A stretch of 17,732 nucleotides of DNA from Terriglobia bacterium (GCA_030042795.1 JASHYZ010000293.1:1-17732); one strand, 5' to 3'; shown: positions 1 through 8,825, numbered from the stretch's first letter. A program made the numbers and translations. The notes: generated by a model from the sequence alone, not told the origin.

Positions 1-36
1 CCTTCCACTCTGCCGTCACTATGCAAAGCGTAGGAG

Positions 37-57
37 GGATTCCACATTTGTGGATCC
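37..57. promoter_or_regulatory. Imperfect palindrome upstream of the S53 protease gene
   Basis: GGAT(T)CCACA is followed by TT and then TGTGGATCC, so nine bases match in inverted orientation with one extra T in the left arm. The centre is too tight for a good RNA hairpin, which favours a DNA operator or a chance palindrome. It lies 27 bases before the start codon of the protease. No convincing -35/-10 pair was seen around it. Function is unknown. Confidence 0.3.
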
Positions 58-83
58 AACATTTCAATAGAAGGGGACAATGA

Positions 84-1514
84 ATGAAGACGAAGTTCGT
101 TGCATTTTGCAGTGTTTTGTCATTCGGCTTGGCAACCTGGGCTGCACCCACATTGCGGGCAGTGCCCCAGGATGAGACGCATACTCCACCGCTAGCAGCA
201 ACACAGCCCGATCAGACTCCTGGTAGCGACGAGGGGTCTCAACCCGCTATTTACAGGCCTCAGGGCAACGTGATCACGCCAGACAGCAGCGTGGAGCATC
301 CTGGGGATGCGGGCCTGCGCGCCCACACCAACGTTCTGGTATTTGTCCCGTCCGGCCACGAACAATCTTCCGTGGTTCCGGACAATACCTTTGCTGAGAC
401 GCCGTACTCGCTGGCCTGTGTCTACAAGCTGGGCACGAGCTACTCAGGATGTGCCCCGTCAGCAGGTAGCAGCGCCAACCTCGCCAGCGGCGGTTGGGGA
501 GCCATCGCTTTAGTGGACGCCTATGACAACCCGAATGCGTCGTCCGACTTGACGTTCTTCTCGAGTTACTGGGGTTTGCCTGCACCAAAATTCTCGAAGG
601 TCTATGCCAACTCGACCAACGGTACGCTTAACGGCCTGACGCCCAGTTGCAGCGGCAAGCCCGCTGGTAACTCCGGCTGGGGTCTCGAAGAAGATCTTGA
701 CATCCAGTGGGCGCACGCCATGGCGCCCGCAGCCAAAATCATTCTCGTTGAGGCCTGCAGCAACAGTTACAACGACCTCTTCTATGCGGAGGAGGTAGCC
801 GGAATCAAGGTGAGCGCTGCGGGCGGTGGCGACATCTCGAATAGCTGGGGAGGTAGCGAGTTCTCCACAGAGGGCGGCACCGGCGGAGACAACTTTTTCT
901 TCCGCTATTACTGGCAGTACATCACCTACTTTGCTTCTGCGGGTGACTCCGGTTTGGGCGCTCAGTACCCGAGTGCCTCGCCATGGGTGGTCTCGGCCGG
1001 CGGCACAACCGTCAACCGCGATTCCAGTGGGAATTATTTGAATCAGAGCTGCTGGTCCGATTCAGGGGGCGGCGTCAGCGCCTATGAAACGTGGCAAAGC
1101 CCTCCGAATATCGCCGACGGCATGGGACCGTGGGCCGACTACCAGTATCCATTTGCCGGCCAAGGCGCTCGGCAAACTCCGGATCTGTCTTTTGACGCCG
1201 ATCCTAACAGTGGCGTCTACATTTACGACACTTACGGATATGGCGGCTGGGTGATTGTGGGAGGTACGAGCGTTGCATCTCCTTCGCTAGCCGGCGTCGT
1301 TAACTCCGCCAATAACAGGTTGGGTCAGGCTCCGTATACCGGCGGGTTCTATACAACGGAAGAGAATAACCTGATCTACGATCAACTCTACTCTAAAACG
1401 GCTTACACAAAGAATTTCGTTGACATCACGACGGGATCGAACGGCGCCAGCGCCGGCACAGGCTATGATCAGTGCACCGGCGTCGGCGTCCCGTCCGGTA
1501 AGCTCGGAAAATAA
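84..1514 (+). CDS. Secreted S53 (sedolisin-type) serine-carboxyl peptidase without propeptide
   Basis: Endopeptidase of the sedolisin/kumamolisin family, acting outside the cytoplasm. Residues 1-26 form a Sec signal peptide (KTK, then a hydrophobic core, cleavage near LRA). All catalytic elements are visible: Glu202 and Asp206 in GLEEDLDIQWAHAMAP, oxyanion Asp288 in SAGDSG, and nucleophile Ser396 in GGTSVASP. The C-terminal calcium site also looks complete: Asp447-Ile448, then Gly458, Gly460 and Asp462 in GTGYD. The catalytic domain covers about 105-476. The 80 residues between signal peptide and catalytic domain are Pro/Gln/Thr-rich and much shorter than the usual pro-kumamolisin activation domain, so the normal self-activating propeptide appears absent. 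Start ATG 84 has AAGGGG at 71-76, seven bases upstream; the ATG at 80 is out of frame. A terminator follows directly, so the gene is probably monocistronic. Family assignment is secure; substrate is unknown. Confidence 0.93.
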   Translation: MKTKFVAFCSVLSFGLATWAAPTLRAVPQDETHTPPLAATQPDQTPGSDEGSQPAIYRPQGNVITPDSSVEHPGDAGLRAHTNVLVFVPSGHEQSSVVPDNTFAETPYSLACVYKLGTSYSGCAPSAGSSANLASGGWGAIALVDAYDNPNASSDLTFFSSYWGLPAPKFSKVYANSTNGTLNGLTPSCSGKPAGNSGWGLEEDLDIQWAHAMAPAAKIILVEACSNSYNDLFYAEEVAGIKVSAAGGGDISNSWGGSEFSTEGGTGGDNFFFRYYWQYITYFASAGDSGLGAQYPSASPWVVSAGGTTVNRDSSGNYLNQSCWSDSGGGVSAYETWQSPPNIADGMGPWADYQYPFAGQGARQTPDLSFDADPNSGVYIYDTYGYGGWVIVGGTSVASPSLAGVVNSANNRLGQAPYTGGFYTTEENNLIYDQLYSKTAYTKNFVDITTGSNGASAGTGYDQCTGVGVPSGKLGK

Positions 1515-1547
1515 CCTTCTGAATTTCTTCAGGAGTAGCACCTCTTG

Positions 1548-1580
1548 AGAGGCCTTGCGCAAGCAGGGCCTCTTTTTTTT
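1548..1580 (+). terminator. Rho-independent terminator of the S53 peptidase gene
   Basis: An 11-bp stem pairs 1548-1558 (AGAGGCCTTGC) with 1563-1573 (GCAGGGCCTCT), with one G-U pair, around a GCAA tetraloop (GNRA class). A run of T follows from 1573 to 1580. It begins 33 bases after the protease stop codon and separates that gene from the receptor genes downstream. Confidence 0.9.
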
Positions 1581-1662
1581 GCAGTCTCCTCTAGGCAGAT
1601 CGCCGAGTGGTGATGCGCTGGAGTCGGTTGCGAGTTCTTCTACGGACGCTTCAGCGCCGGAG

Positions 1663-1668
1663 TATACT
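1663..1668 (+). promoter_or_regulatory. Candidate -10 box (TATACT) for the receptor-remnant region
   Basis: TATACT lies 48 bases before the ATG at 1717 and after the protease terminator, so a new promoter is expected about here. No good -35 hexamer sits 16-18 bases upstream, so the call is weak. If real, it would drive the remnant and probably the intact receptor gene behind it. Confidence 0.3.
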
Positions 1669-1716
1669 CTTCTGAGGCCTAACAGAGGGAAGTCATTTTG
1701 AGAGGAGTTGCGCACC

Positions 1717-2207
1717 ATGAGACGAATGACAGGCAGTGTTATCGCGGTCGGAATCGCTCTTCTGACGGTGTCGCTCGCGCCTGTTGCCGCGCAGGTGAGG
1801 GCCACCGCGCAGATTTCGGGCCTGGTTTCGGACCAAAGTGGCGCCATCGTGCCCAATGCGAAGGTAACAGCAACGCACGTCGCCACCGGTCTGGCTCGGA
1901 CCACGCGTAGCGGCGCCGATGGACTCTACGTGCTCCCCAATCTCCCCGTAGGCTCTTACCGGCTCGAAGTGGAAGCCCCCGGTTTCGAGACGTACGTCCA
2001 AACCGAAACCCTTCTTGAGGTCAGTAACAAAGTCACGGCTAACGTCACGCTGCGCGTGGGGCAGCGGGGACTTCATCCGGAGCCCAGGTTGAGGTGGTAA
2101 CCAAGTCCGGCACCAATCAGTTTCACGGCGACGGGTTTGAATTCGTACGCAACGGCGACTTCAACGCCCGCGATTTCTTCACTGCCACGCGGTACACACT
2201 GAATTAA
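1717..2207 (+). pseudogene. Remnant of an Oar-type TonB-dependent receptor gene (internal deletion and frameshift)
   Basis: ATG 1717 follows AGAGGAG (1701-1707) at good spacing. It encodes a signal peptide (MRRMTGSVIAVGIALL to AAQ) and a complete carboxypeptidase-regulatory-like domain, closely similar to residues 1-117 of the intact gene at 2219 (shared GxYVLPNLPVG and LEVSN motifs). Just after the codons for VGQ (near 2064) the alignment breaks. About 124 codons are missing relative to the neighbour, and the reading continues in another frame as GTSSGAQVEVVTKSGTNQFHGD and NGDFNARDFF, matching neighbour residues about 242-287. That frame ends at TAA 2205-2207, and the original frame stops at 2098-2100. 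No plug core or barrel remains. A 127-residue secreted single-domain protein (1717-2100) could still be made, so it may not be silent. The stop abuts the ribosome-binding site of the next gene. Confidence 0.85.
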
Positions 2208-2218
2208 GAGGAGGACCC

Positions 2219-5200
2219 ATGAGAAAAAGAATCGCAACCGGTAGTTTGGCAGTAGCAGTGTTTCTGCTAGTTGCGCGCCCCGCGCTGGTTCGCGGTCAGG
2301 CAGTGGCCAGCGCCCAGATTCAAGGCCTCATCACGGACCCAAGCGCAGCGGTAGTCCCGAACGCCAGGGTGACGGCCAGGCAAACCAACACCGGTTTTGT
2401 ACGAACAACGGTGACCGGCGCGAACGGGGAGTACGTGCTCCCGAATCTTCCAGTCGGACCCTACGACCTCGACGTACAGGCCGGCGGTTTCCAAGCTTAC
2501 GCGCAGACGGGTATCGTTCTCGAAGTCAGTAACAATGTCACAATCAATGTTGTGCTCCAACTGGGGCAGGTGAGCCAGGAGGTGCAGGTATCTGCCAATG
2601 CCACCATGGTGCAGACCAACACGACCTCCCTCTCTCAAGTGGTCGATCAGGCGCGCATCGTAGACCTGCCCTTGAACGGGCGCATCGCCACGTCGCTCGT
2701 CATGCTGGCGGGCGCGGCCAACGATACGGGTCCGGCGAACGGCTATAGCGATTTGACGGGTAGCAAGAATTACTTCAGCGCAGACTCGATTTCGGTGGCC
2801 GGCGGGCAGGCGGACGGGACGAATTACCTGATGGATGGCGCCGAGCAGATGGACGCCTTTTCCTGGGTGAATCTCCCTTATCCTTTCCCAGACGCCCTCC
2901 AGGAGTTCAGCGTTGAGACCAGCAGTCTTTCCGCGCGCTACGGGTTCCAGGGCGGGGCCACCGTTAACGGGATCACCAAGTCCGGCACGAATAAGTTCCA
3001 TGGCGACGCCTTCGAGTTCATCCGCAACGGCGATGTTGACGCCCGCGATTTCTTTGCGGCTACTCAAGACACCCTGAAGAGAAACCAGTTTGGCGGCACT
3101 GTAGGGGGACCCATCAAGAAGGACAAGATCTTCGGCTTTTTCGGCTACCAGGGCACTCGCATCCGAACCGCGCCTCCTTCGAGTATCGCTTACGTGCCCA
3201 CGCAGGCGATGCTGAGCGGGGACTTTAGCGCGCTGGGCTCTGCCACTTGCGAATCCAGCGGAGTTGCGCAAACATTTACCAATCCTACGACAGGCCAGCC
3301 GTTTCAGAATAACCAGGTCAACCCGGCGATGTTCAACTCGGTTGCGCTTAAATTGCTCAAGGACGTTCCAGTCTCCAGCGACCCTTGCGGCAGGCTAACG
3401 TATGCCATTTCAACCCCGCAATCCGAAGATCAATACATTGGCCGGGTGGATTGGAACCAGAGCGCCAAGAATAGCGTGTCTGGCCGGTACTTTTACTCCG
3501 ACTATAAGTCTCCTGCATTTTTCAACAATGACCTGCTGCTGACAACACAGCGCGGAGTAAGGGACCGCAGCCAATCGGCGATTCTCAGCGACACCTATTC
3601 AATTTCCCCCACCACCATCAATTCTGCCCATGTCGCGTGGACGCGGCTGGCCATTACGCGCGGTCCAGCGTCCAATTTCATCAATTTAACGAGTGTGGGC
3701 TCCCAGATTTATTCCGCCGTTCCCAACTTTATCGACATGGCGATTAACGGCTATTTTGGCGCAGGCTGCGGCTCCTGCGCACCTGTCACCCTTGACGGCA
3801 ACTCCGCTCAGGCTTCCGACGATGTGGACATGATCCGAGGGCCTCAACACATTTCGTTCGGCGGGGAGTGGCTCCACTACCAATTCAATTACGCCAATAT
3901 TTACGAGAGTAACGGCGCACTTACCTTTGACGGCTACGCCAGCGGCAACGCTCTGCTCGATTTCATGCTGGGATTGCCAAGCGCGTTTATACAAGGCGCC
4001 GAAGATTTTTACAGGGGAAGACAGAACTACTTTGGCCCCTACGTTGAGGACGACATTCAGGTGAACAAGCGCTTGAACGTAAACGTTGGCTTGCGTTGGG
4101 AGCCTTACCTGCCCACCAACGAGAAGTTCAAGCACATGGACCACTGGGACTACAACGCGTTCCTTGCGGGGACCACATCGACCGTGTACCCCGACGCGCC
4201 CCCCGGCTTATTCTTCCCCGGCGATCCCGGCATCCCCACCAAGGGCTTCACCTATAGCCGGCTGACGGATTTTGCCCCGCGCGTGGGGTTGGGCTGGCAA
4301 CCGAACGGCGACGGGCGGCAAGTTATTCGCGCCGGCTTCGGTGTCTTCTATAACGTCATGCCGACTGCCTATACGGAGGACCAAAACCAAGGCGCTCCAT
4401 GGGCCAGTGAGGTGAATTTGACGAGTCCTCCGGGAGGGCTGACGAATCCCTGGTTGGGATTCCCCGGCGGCAATCCGTTTCCCACTCCTTCGGGGAAACT
4501 GACCTTTGTCCCGGAAGGCGCCTACTATAATTATCCGCTGAGTGCCTACGCAACGAGCGTCTATGTGTGGAACCTCACTTATCAGCGTCAACTGGCCAGC
4601 GACTGGGTGGTCTCGGCGAGTTATGTGGGCAACAAAAGCACTCACATCTGGACGGGAGAGGACGTCGATCCGGGCATTTACATTCCGGGCAACTGCGCCG
4701 CTGGTCAATACGGCCTAACGGCGCCCGGTCTCTGTTCGACGACTTCAAACACCAATCAAAGACGGCTGCTGTACCTGCAAAATCCCGTTGCCGGGTCGTT
4801 TTACTCGGACATCTACCAGGCCGACGATGGCGCCAACGCGGAATACCAGGCGTTGTTTGCGAAGGTGGAGCACCGGTTCACCAAGAATTACACCATCCTT
4901 GCCAATTACAACTACTCGCATTGCATCAGTGAGGCGGACTTTGCGGGCGACCTCGGTGGCGCCAACACTGAGCAACCTTTCAATCGAAACGCCGACCGGG
5001 GCAATTGCGGGTTTGATTTGCGTCAGATCTTCAATTTGTCTTTTGTTGCCCAATCGCCCCACTTTGCCGGCGTGTGGACGAACCGGCTGCTGGGCAACTG
5101 GCAACTCGCTCCGATCGTTTCAATTCACAGCGGAACGTGGTTTTCGCCGATAACTGGCCTGGACAACTCCCTGACCGGCATCGGCAATGACCGGCCAAAT

Positions 5201-5530
5201 GTGCTAGGAAATCCTTACACAAAGAGCACCACTGGCAGCCTCCAGTGGCTGAACCCCAGCGCCTTTGCCCCGAATGCTCTTGGCACCTTCGGAAATGCCG
5301 GCTCGGACTCCCTTATAGCCCCCGGATACGCTGATGTCGATATGGACGTAAGCCGGTACTTTACCATTCACGAAAACCAAAAAGTGGAGCTCCGCTTCGA
5401 ATTCTTCAATATAGCGAATCATGTAAATTGGGCCGCTCCGGACAATAATCTGCAGGACAATACCTTCGGTCAGATTCTTGGCGATGTGAGTCCGCGCATC
5501 TTGGAGTTTGCGCTGAAGTATACGTTTTGA
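2219..5530 (+). CDS. Oar-type TonB-dependent-receptor-like outer-membrane protein
   Basis: 1103-residue outer-membrane protein. Residues 1-27 are a signal peptide. About 28-117 form a carboxypeptidase-regulatory-like beta-sandwich (QIQGLITDPSAAVVPNARV, GEYVLPNLPVG). A plug-like domain follows, with DGAEQMDAF and TKSGTNKFHGD near 253, and then a large TonB-receptor-like beta-barrel. The C-terminus is EFALKYTF, with the terminal aromatic residue recognised by the BAM machinery. No clear N-terminal TonB box was identified. Family members are thought to move large substrates or oligomers across the outer membrane; in Myxococcus the Oar protein is needed for protease export. ATG 2219 has AGGAGG at 2209-2214 with a short four-base gap. 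It follows the remnant paralogue, probably in the same transcript. Substrate is unknown; the family call is strong. Confidence 0.92.
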   Translation: MRKRIATGSLAVAVFLLVARPALVRGQAVASAQIQGLITDPSAAVVPNARVTARQTNTGFVRTTVTGANGEYVLPNLPVGPYDLDVQAGGFQAYAQTGIVLEVSNNVTINVVLQLGQVSQEVQVSANATMVQTNTTSLSQVVDQARIVDLPLNGRIATSLVMLAGAANDTGPANGYSDLTGSKNYFSADSISVAGGQADGTNYLMDGAEQMDAFSWVNLPYPFPDALQEFSVETSSLSARYGFQGGATVNGITKSGTNKFHGDAFEFIRNGDVDARDFFAATQDTLKRNQFGGTVGGPIKKDKIFGFFGYQGTRIRTAPPSSIAYVPTQAMLSGDFSALGSATCESSGVAQTFTNPTTGQPFQNNQVNPAMFNSVALKLLKDVPVSSDPCGRLTYAISTPQSEDQYIGRVDWNQSAKNSVSGRYFYSDYKSPAFFNNDLLLTTQRGVRDRSQSAILSDTYSISPTTINSAHVAWTRLAITRGPASNFINLTSVGSQIYSAVPNFIDMAINGYFGAGCGSCAPVTLDGNSAQASDDVDMIRGPQHISFGGEWLHYQFNYANIYESNGALTFDGYASGNALLDFMLGLPSAFIQGAEDFYRGRQNYFGPYVEDDIQVNKRLNVNVGLRWEPYLPTNEKFKHMDHWDYNAFLAGTTSTVYPDAPPGLFFPGDPGIPTKGFTYSRLTDFAPRVGLGWQPNGDGRQVIRAGFGVFYNVMPTAYTEDQNQGAPWASEVNLTSPPGGLTNPWLGFPGGNPFPTPSGKLTFVPEGAYYNYPLSAYATSVYVWNLTYQRQLASDWVVSASYVGNKSTHIWTGEDVDPGIYIPGNCAAGQYGLTAPGLCSTTSNTNQRRLLYLQNPVAGSFYSDIYQADDGANAEYQALFAKVEHRFTKNYTILANYNYSHCISEADFAGDLGGANTEQPFNRNADRGNCGFDLRQIFNLSFVAQSPHFAGVWTNRLLGNWQLAPIVSIHSGTWFSPITGLDNSLTGIGNDRPNVLGNPYTKSTTGSLQWLNPSAFAPNALGTFGNAGSDSLIAPGYADVDMDVSRYFTIHENQKVELRFEFFNIANHVNWAAPDNNLQDNTFGQILGDVSPRILEFALKYTF

Positions 5531-5578
5531 GGTTCGATACGAACAGGACTGGATACCGGTGTCATTTGAACGCCCGAA

Positions 5579-5677
5579 CGCAGTCATTCAATCAGGGAAG
5601 GCGGGAATCCATTGCAGAAGTCTTGGAAAAAGAACGTATCGAGGAAGTGGATTCCTGCCTTCGCGGGAATGACTGCG
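5579..5677. repeat. REPIN-like pair of inverted REP-type repeats
   Basis: The left arm (5579-5611) and right arm (5648-5677) are inverted copies of one unit. Read outward from the centre each begins TGGATTCC(C/T)GCCTTC and ends AATGACTGCG. The middle of the left copy has diverged. The right arm is itself a hairpin: ATTCCTGC, loop CTTC, GCGGGAAT, with one wobble pair. The 36-base centre is not repetitive. Two inverted palindromic units around a short spacer is the shape of a REPIN. It lies between the 3' ends of the convergent receptor and efflux-pump genes, where it could also act as a terminator or RNA stabiliser. A related unit occurs at 16921-16977. Confidence 0.75.
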
Positions 5678-5698
5678 CCTCGGACGGCCCGACGCCGG

Positions 5699-8600
5699 TC
5701 ACACCTGCAAAACGTCGCCGTCGCGCGCCACCATCTGGTAGAGAACCGGGTTGACGAAAAAGCCCAGGAATAAGCGTGAAACCAGCCCTGCCACGACGAC
5801 AATAGCAAACGGACGCTGGGTGTCGGAGCCGATGCCGTGCGAGAGCGCCGCGGGTAGGAGGCCGAGACAGGCCACCAGAGCCGTCATCATGATAGGACGC
5901 AGGCGGAGCAATGAAGCCTCGTACGTGGCTTCGCGGATACCCATGCCTTCGAGGCGCAGCTTGTTGATGTAGGAAACCAGGATGACGGCGGTTTCCACCG
6001 AAACGCCCATGAGGGCCAGCAGTCCGAGAACCGACGAGACGCTGAAAGGCGTGTGCGTCAGCCTTAAGGCCAGCAGAGCGCCCACGGGCTCAGTGATCAG
6101 CACGCCCAGGGCGATGGTGACAGGAAACTTGAAATTGCCGTAGAGGGCGAAGAGGATCAGGAAAATCAGAACCACGGTGAGCGGACCGATCACCGAAAGC
6201 TGGCTACGGGCAGCCAGGTACTCGCTATATTCGCCACCCCAGTTCATCCAGTAACCCGTGGGTAGCGTGACGGCGCGGTTGACGGCGCGCTGGCCGTCAG
6301 CCACCGCCCGGGCCAGGTCGCGTCCCTCGATGCTGTATTGAATGCCGATGTAACGCGAGTTGTTCTCGCGATAGATGAAAGAGGCGCCGTTGCCCTGGCG
6401 GATATCTGCCAGGGCGCTCAGAGGCACTTGCTGGCCCGACGGCGTGCCCACCAGCAGGTTGGAAATCTCATGCGCATTCGATCGGAACTGAGGCTCACTG
6501 CGCACCACAAGGTCGAACAGTTTCTCGCCCTGGATCACCTGAGTGACCGCCTGACCGCCCACAGCGGCCTGCACCACAGCCTCCACGTCCGACACGTTAA
6601 TGCCGTAGCGCGCAATTTTTTCGCGATCCACGTCTACCAGCAAGCTCGGCTGTCCCAATTCCCTCACCACAGTCAGCTCGGTGAATCCCGGCACGTTGCT
6701 TAAGATCTGTTTGATCTGAAGGGCCTTCGCCTGAAGTACGTTGAGATCAGGCCCGTACACCTTCACGGCGAGTGAGCTCTTGAGGCCGGTCAGAGCCTCG
6801 TCAACTGCGTCTTCAGCGGGCTGGGTAAAGTTGAAGATGATGCCTGGGTAGGAGGCTAGCCGACGGCGAAGGGATTCGGTCAACTCTTCCTTGGTGTGAA
6901 TCTTACCGCTCCAGGCTTTGTCCTTGTAAGGCTTGAGCCCCACGTAAAACTCGCAGTTGAAGAAGCCGGTGGAGTCGGTACCGTCGTCAGGACGCCCGAG
7001 TTCCGAGCCGATCTCCGTGGTCTGCGGATAAGACATGAGAATGTCGCGGATTTGTGGCGCGATTTTGCTGGCTTCGTCGAAAGAGATCGTATAAGGCATG
7101 GTGGCCCTTACCCACAGCGCACCCTCGTCAAGGTGAGGCATGAACTCGCCGCCGATAGACGGCACCAGCAGCAGCGCCGCCACGAAGATGAGTACCGCTA
7201 CCAACACGGTCAAGTAAGGCCGGTCGAGACACCAGCGGAGCTCGCGGCCATACGCGCGTTTGATCCACTCAAACGGCCGGTTTATACGCTCGCGCACGCC
7301 GCGCTTGAACCAGTAGGAGGCCAGCACGGGAACCAAGGTAAGGGCCAATATGAGGGCCCCGATGAGGGCGAAGGACATTGTGTCCGCCATCGGATCAAAA
7401 AGCTTGCCCGAAGGCCCCGTTAAGGCATAAATCGGCACGTATCCGGCGATAATGACGGCCACCGCGTAGAACACAGGCCGGTCAACGTCGCGGGCTGCAG
7501 CCAGGATCACGTCATTCAGCTTGTAGTCCCGGCCCTCGCGAAGCCCAAGCTCGCGATAGATGTTCTCCATGATCACCACCGTGCCGTCGATAATGATTCC
7601 GAAATCGACGGCTCCGATGGAGAGCAGATTGGCCGACACATCGTGCAGGCGAAGAAAAATGAACGCAAACAGAAGGGCCAGCGGAATGGTCAGCGCCGTA
7701 ATAATTGCGGCACGCACGCTGACCAGAAAGAACATCAGCACGATCAGCACCAAGACCATGCCGCGGAGCAGATTGGCTTCTACCGTGTCCGTAGTGAGGT
7801 GGACCAGGGCACTGCGATCATAGAAAGGCCGGATCTTCACGTCGGGAGGCAGTACCTGGCGATTGAGCTGTTCGGTTTTCTGCTCCACGCGCTTGAGGAC
7901 GTTCTGAGTCTGCTCGCCGCGGCGCATGAGGATAACGCCTTCCACGGCGTCGTCGTTCTTCTCGAAGCCGAACTCGCCCAGGCGAGGAGCGTGCCCGATG
8001 GTCACTTGCGCCACGTCGCGCACGCGTACCGGCGCGCCGTTATTGCTGGCCACCACGATGTTGCCGATGTCCGCCGCGTCTTTCACCAGACCCAGACCGC
8101 GCACGTAGTAGAACTGGCCGCCTTGCTGATAAAATCCGCCGCCGGTGTTGCCGTTATTGGCGGCCAGCGCCTGTTCTACCTGGGGCACGGTGAGATGGTA
8201 GTTGTAGAGACGCGCGGGATCCAGCAGCACCTGGTATTGCATGACGGTACCGCCAAACCCTGAGTCGTCGGCCACGCCCGGAATCGACTTGTAGGCGCGC
8301 TCCAGTACCCAATCCTCAATGGTCTTCAGCTCCTGTGGGGTGTGGTCGGGACTCTCGATCACATAACGGTAGACAAGCCCGCTGGGGCTGAAGAGTGGGG
8401 CGAGAGAAGGCGTGACGCCGTCGGGTAGGGTCACGTCGCTTAGCCGCTCAAAGGCCACTTGGCGGGCGAAGTAGTTGTCCGTATCATCCTCGAAGGTCAG
8501 GATAACGTCGGACAGCCCGTACAGAGAGATGGAGCGCATCACCACAAGCTGGGGCACGCCGTTCATTTCCACTTCGATGGGCAGAGTGACGAGGCGCTCC

Positions 8601-8782
8601 ACCTCTTCGGCGGCGTGGCCATCCCACTGGGTGATGATTTCCACCATCGGAGGCGAGAGGTCGGGATAGGCGTCCACCGGCATGCGTTCAAAAGAGATGA
8701 TGCCAGCGGCCGTAATGAACGCCACCAGCATCAGCACCAGAAAACGCTGCTTCAGAGCGAATTGGACAACACGATGAACCAT
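5699..8782 (-). CDS. Heavy-metal efflux RND permease, CzcA/CusA family
   Basis: 1027-residue inner-membrane pump that uses the proton gradient to export metal ions from periplasm or cytoplasm. Features in order: TM1 at about 12-30; the first periplasmic loop, starting with the family pattern ERMPVDAYPDLSPP; a TM bundle at about 335-490; the second large periplasmic loop; and a C-terminal TM bundle. The TM4 motif AVDFGIIIDGTVVIMEN carries Asp393, Asp399 and Glu406, with the same 6- and 7-residue spacing as the proton-relay triad of CzcA. This favours divalent cations (Co/Zn/Cd/Ni) over the Cu/Ag type, which lacks this full motif. Length is typical (about 1030-1060). It is last in the operon, 43 bases after the adaptor gene. 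No Shine-Dalgarno precedes ATG 8782, so translational coupling is likely. Exact metal is not decidable. Confidence 0.93.
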   Translation of the reverse strand: MVHRVVQFALKQRFLVLMLVAFITAAGIISFERMPVDAYPDLSPPMVEIITQWDGHAAEEVERLVTLPIEVEMNGVPQLVVMRSISLYGLSDVILTFEDDTDNYFARQVAFERLSDVTLPDGVTPSLAPLFSPSGLVYRYVIESPDHTPQELKTIEDWVLERAYKSIPGVADDSGFGGTVMQYQVLLDPARLYNYHLTVPQVEQALAANNGNTGGGFYQQGGQFYYVRGLGLVKDAADIGNIVVASNNGAPVRVRDVAQVTIGHAPRLGEFGFEKNDDAVEGVILMRRGEQTQNVLKRVEQKTEQLNRQVLPPDVKIRPFYDRSALVHLTTDTVEANLLRGMVLVLIVLMFFLVSVRAAIITALTIPLALLFAFIFLRLHDVSANLLSIGAVDFGIIIDGTVVIMENIYRELGLREGRDYKLNDVILAAARDVDRPVFYAVAVIIAGYVPIYALTGPSGKLFDPMADTMSFALIGALILALTLVPVLASYWFKRGVRERINRPFEWIKRAYGRELRWCLDRPYLTVLVAVLIFVAALLLVPSIGGEFMPHLDEGALWVRATMPYTISFDEASKIAPQIRDILMSYPQTTEIGSELGRPDDGTDSTGFFNCEFYVGLKPYKDKAWSGKIHTKEELTESLRRRLASYPGIIFNFTQPAEDAVDEALTGLKSSLAVKVYGPDLNVLQAKALQIKQILSNVPGFTELTVVRELGQPSLLVDVDREKIARYGINVSDVEAVVQAAVGGQAVTQVIQGEKLFDLVVRSEPQFRSNAHEISNLLVGTPSGQQVPLSALADIRQGNGASFIYRENNSRYIGIQYSIEGRDLARAVADGQRAVNRAVTLPTGYWMNWGGEYSEYLAARSQLSVIGPLTVVLIFLILFALYGNFKFPVTIALGVLITEPVGALLALRLTHTPFSVSSVLGLLALMGVSVETAVILVSYINKLRLEGMGIREATYEASLLRLRPIMMTALVACLGLLPAALSHGIGSDTQRPFAIVVVAGLVSRLFLGFFVNPVLYQMVARDGDVLQV

Positions 8783-8825
8783 GAGTAGGTTGGCGGCCCG
8801 TCCGATTCAGACCGCACGTCGGGCC

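Noticed and set aside
2267..3271. 334-codon open frame antisense to the intact receptor gene
   Set aside because: A long shadow frame typical of GC-rich coding DNA, with no motifs and no ribosome-binding site, opposite a clear receptor gene.
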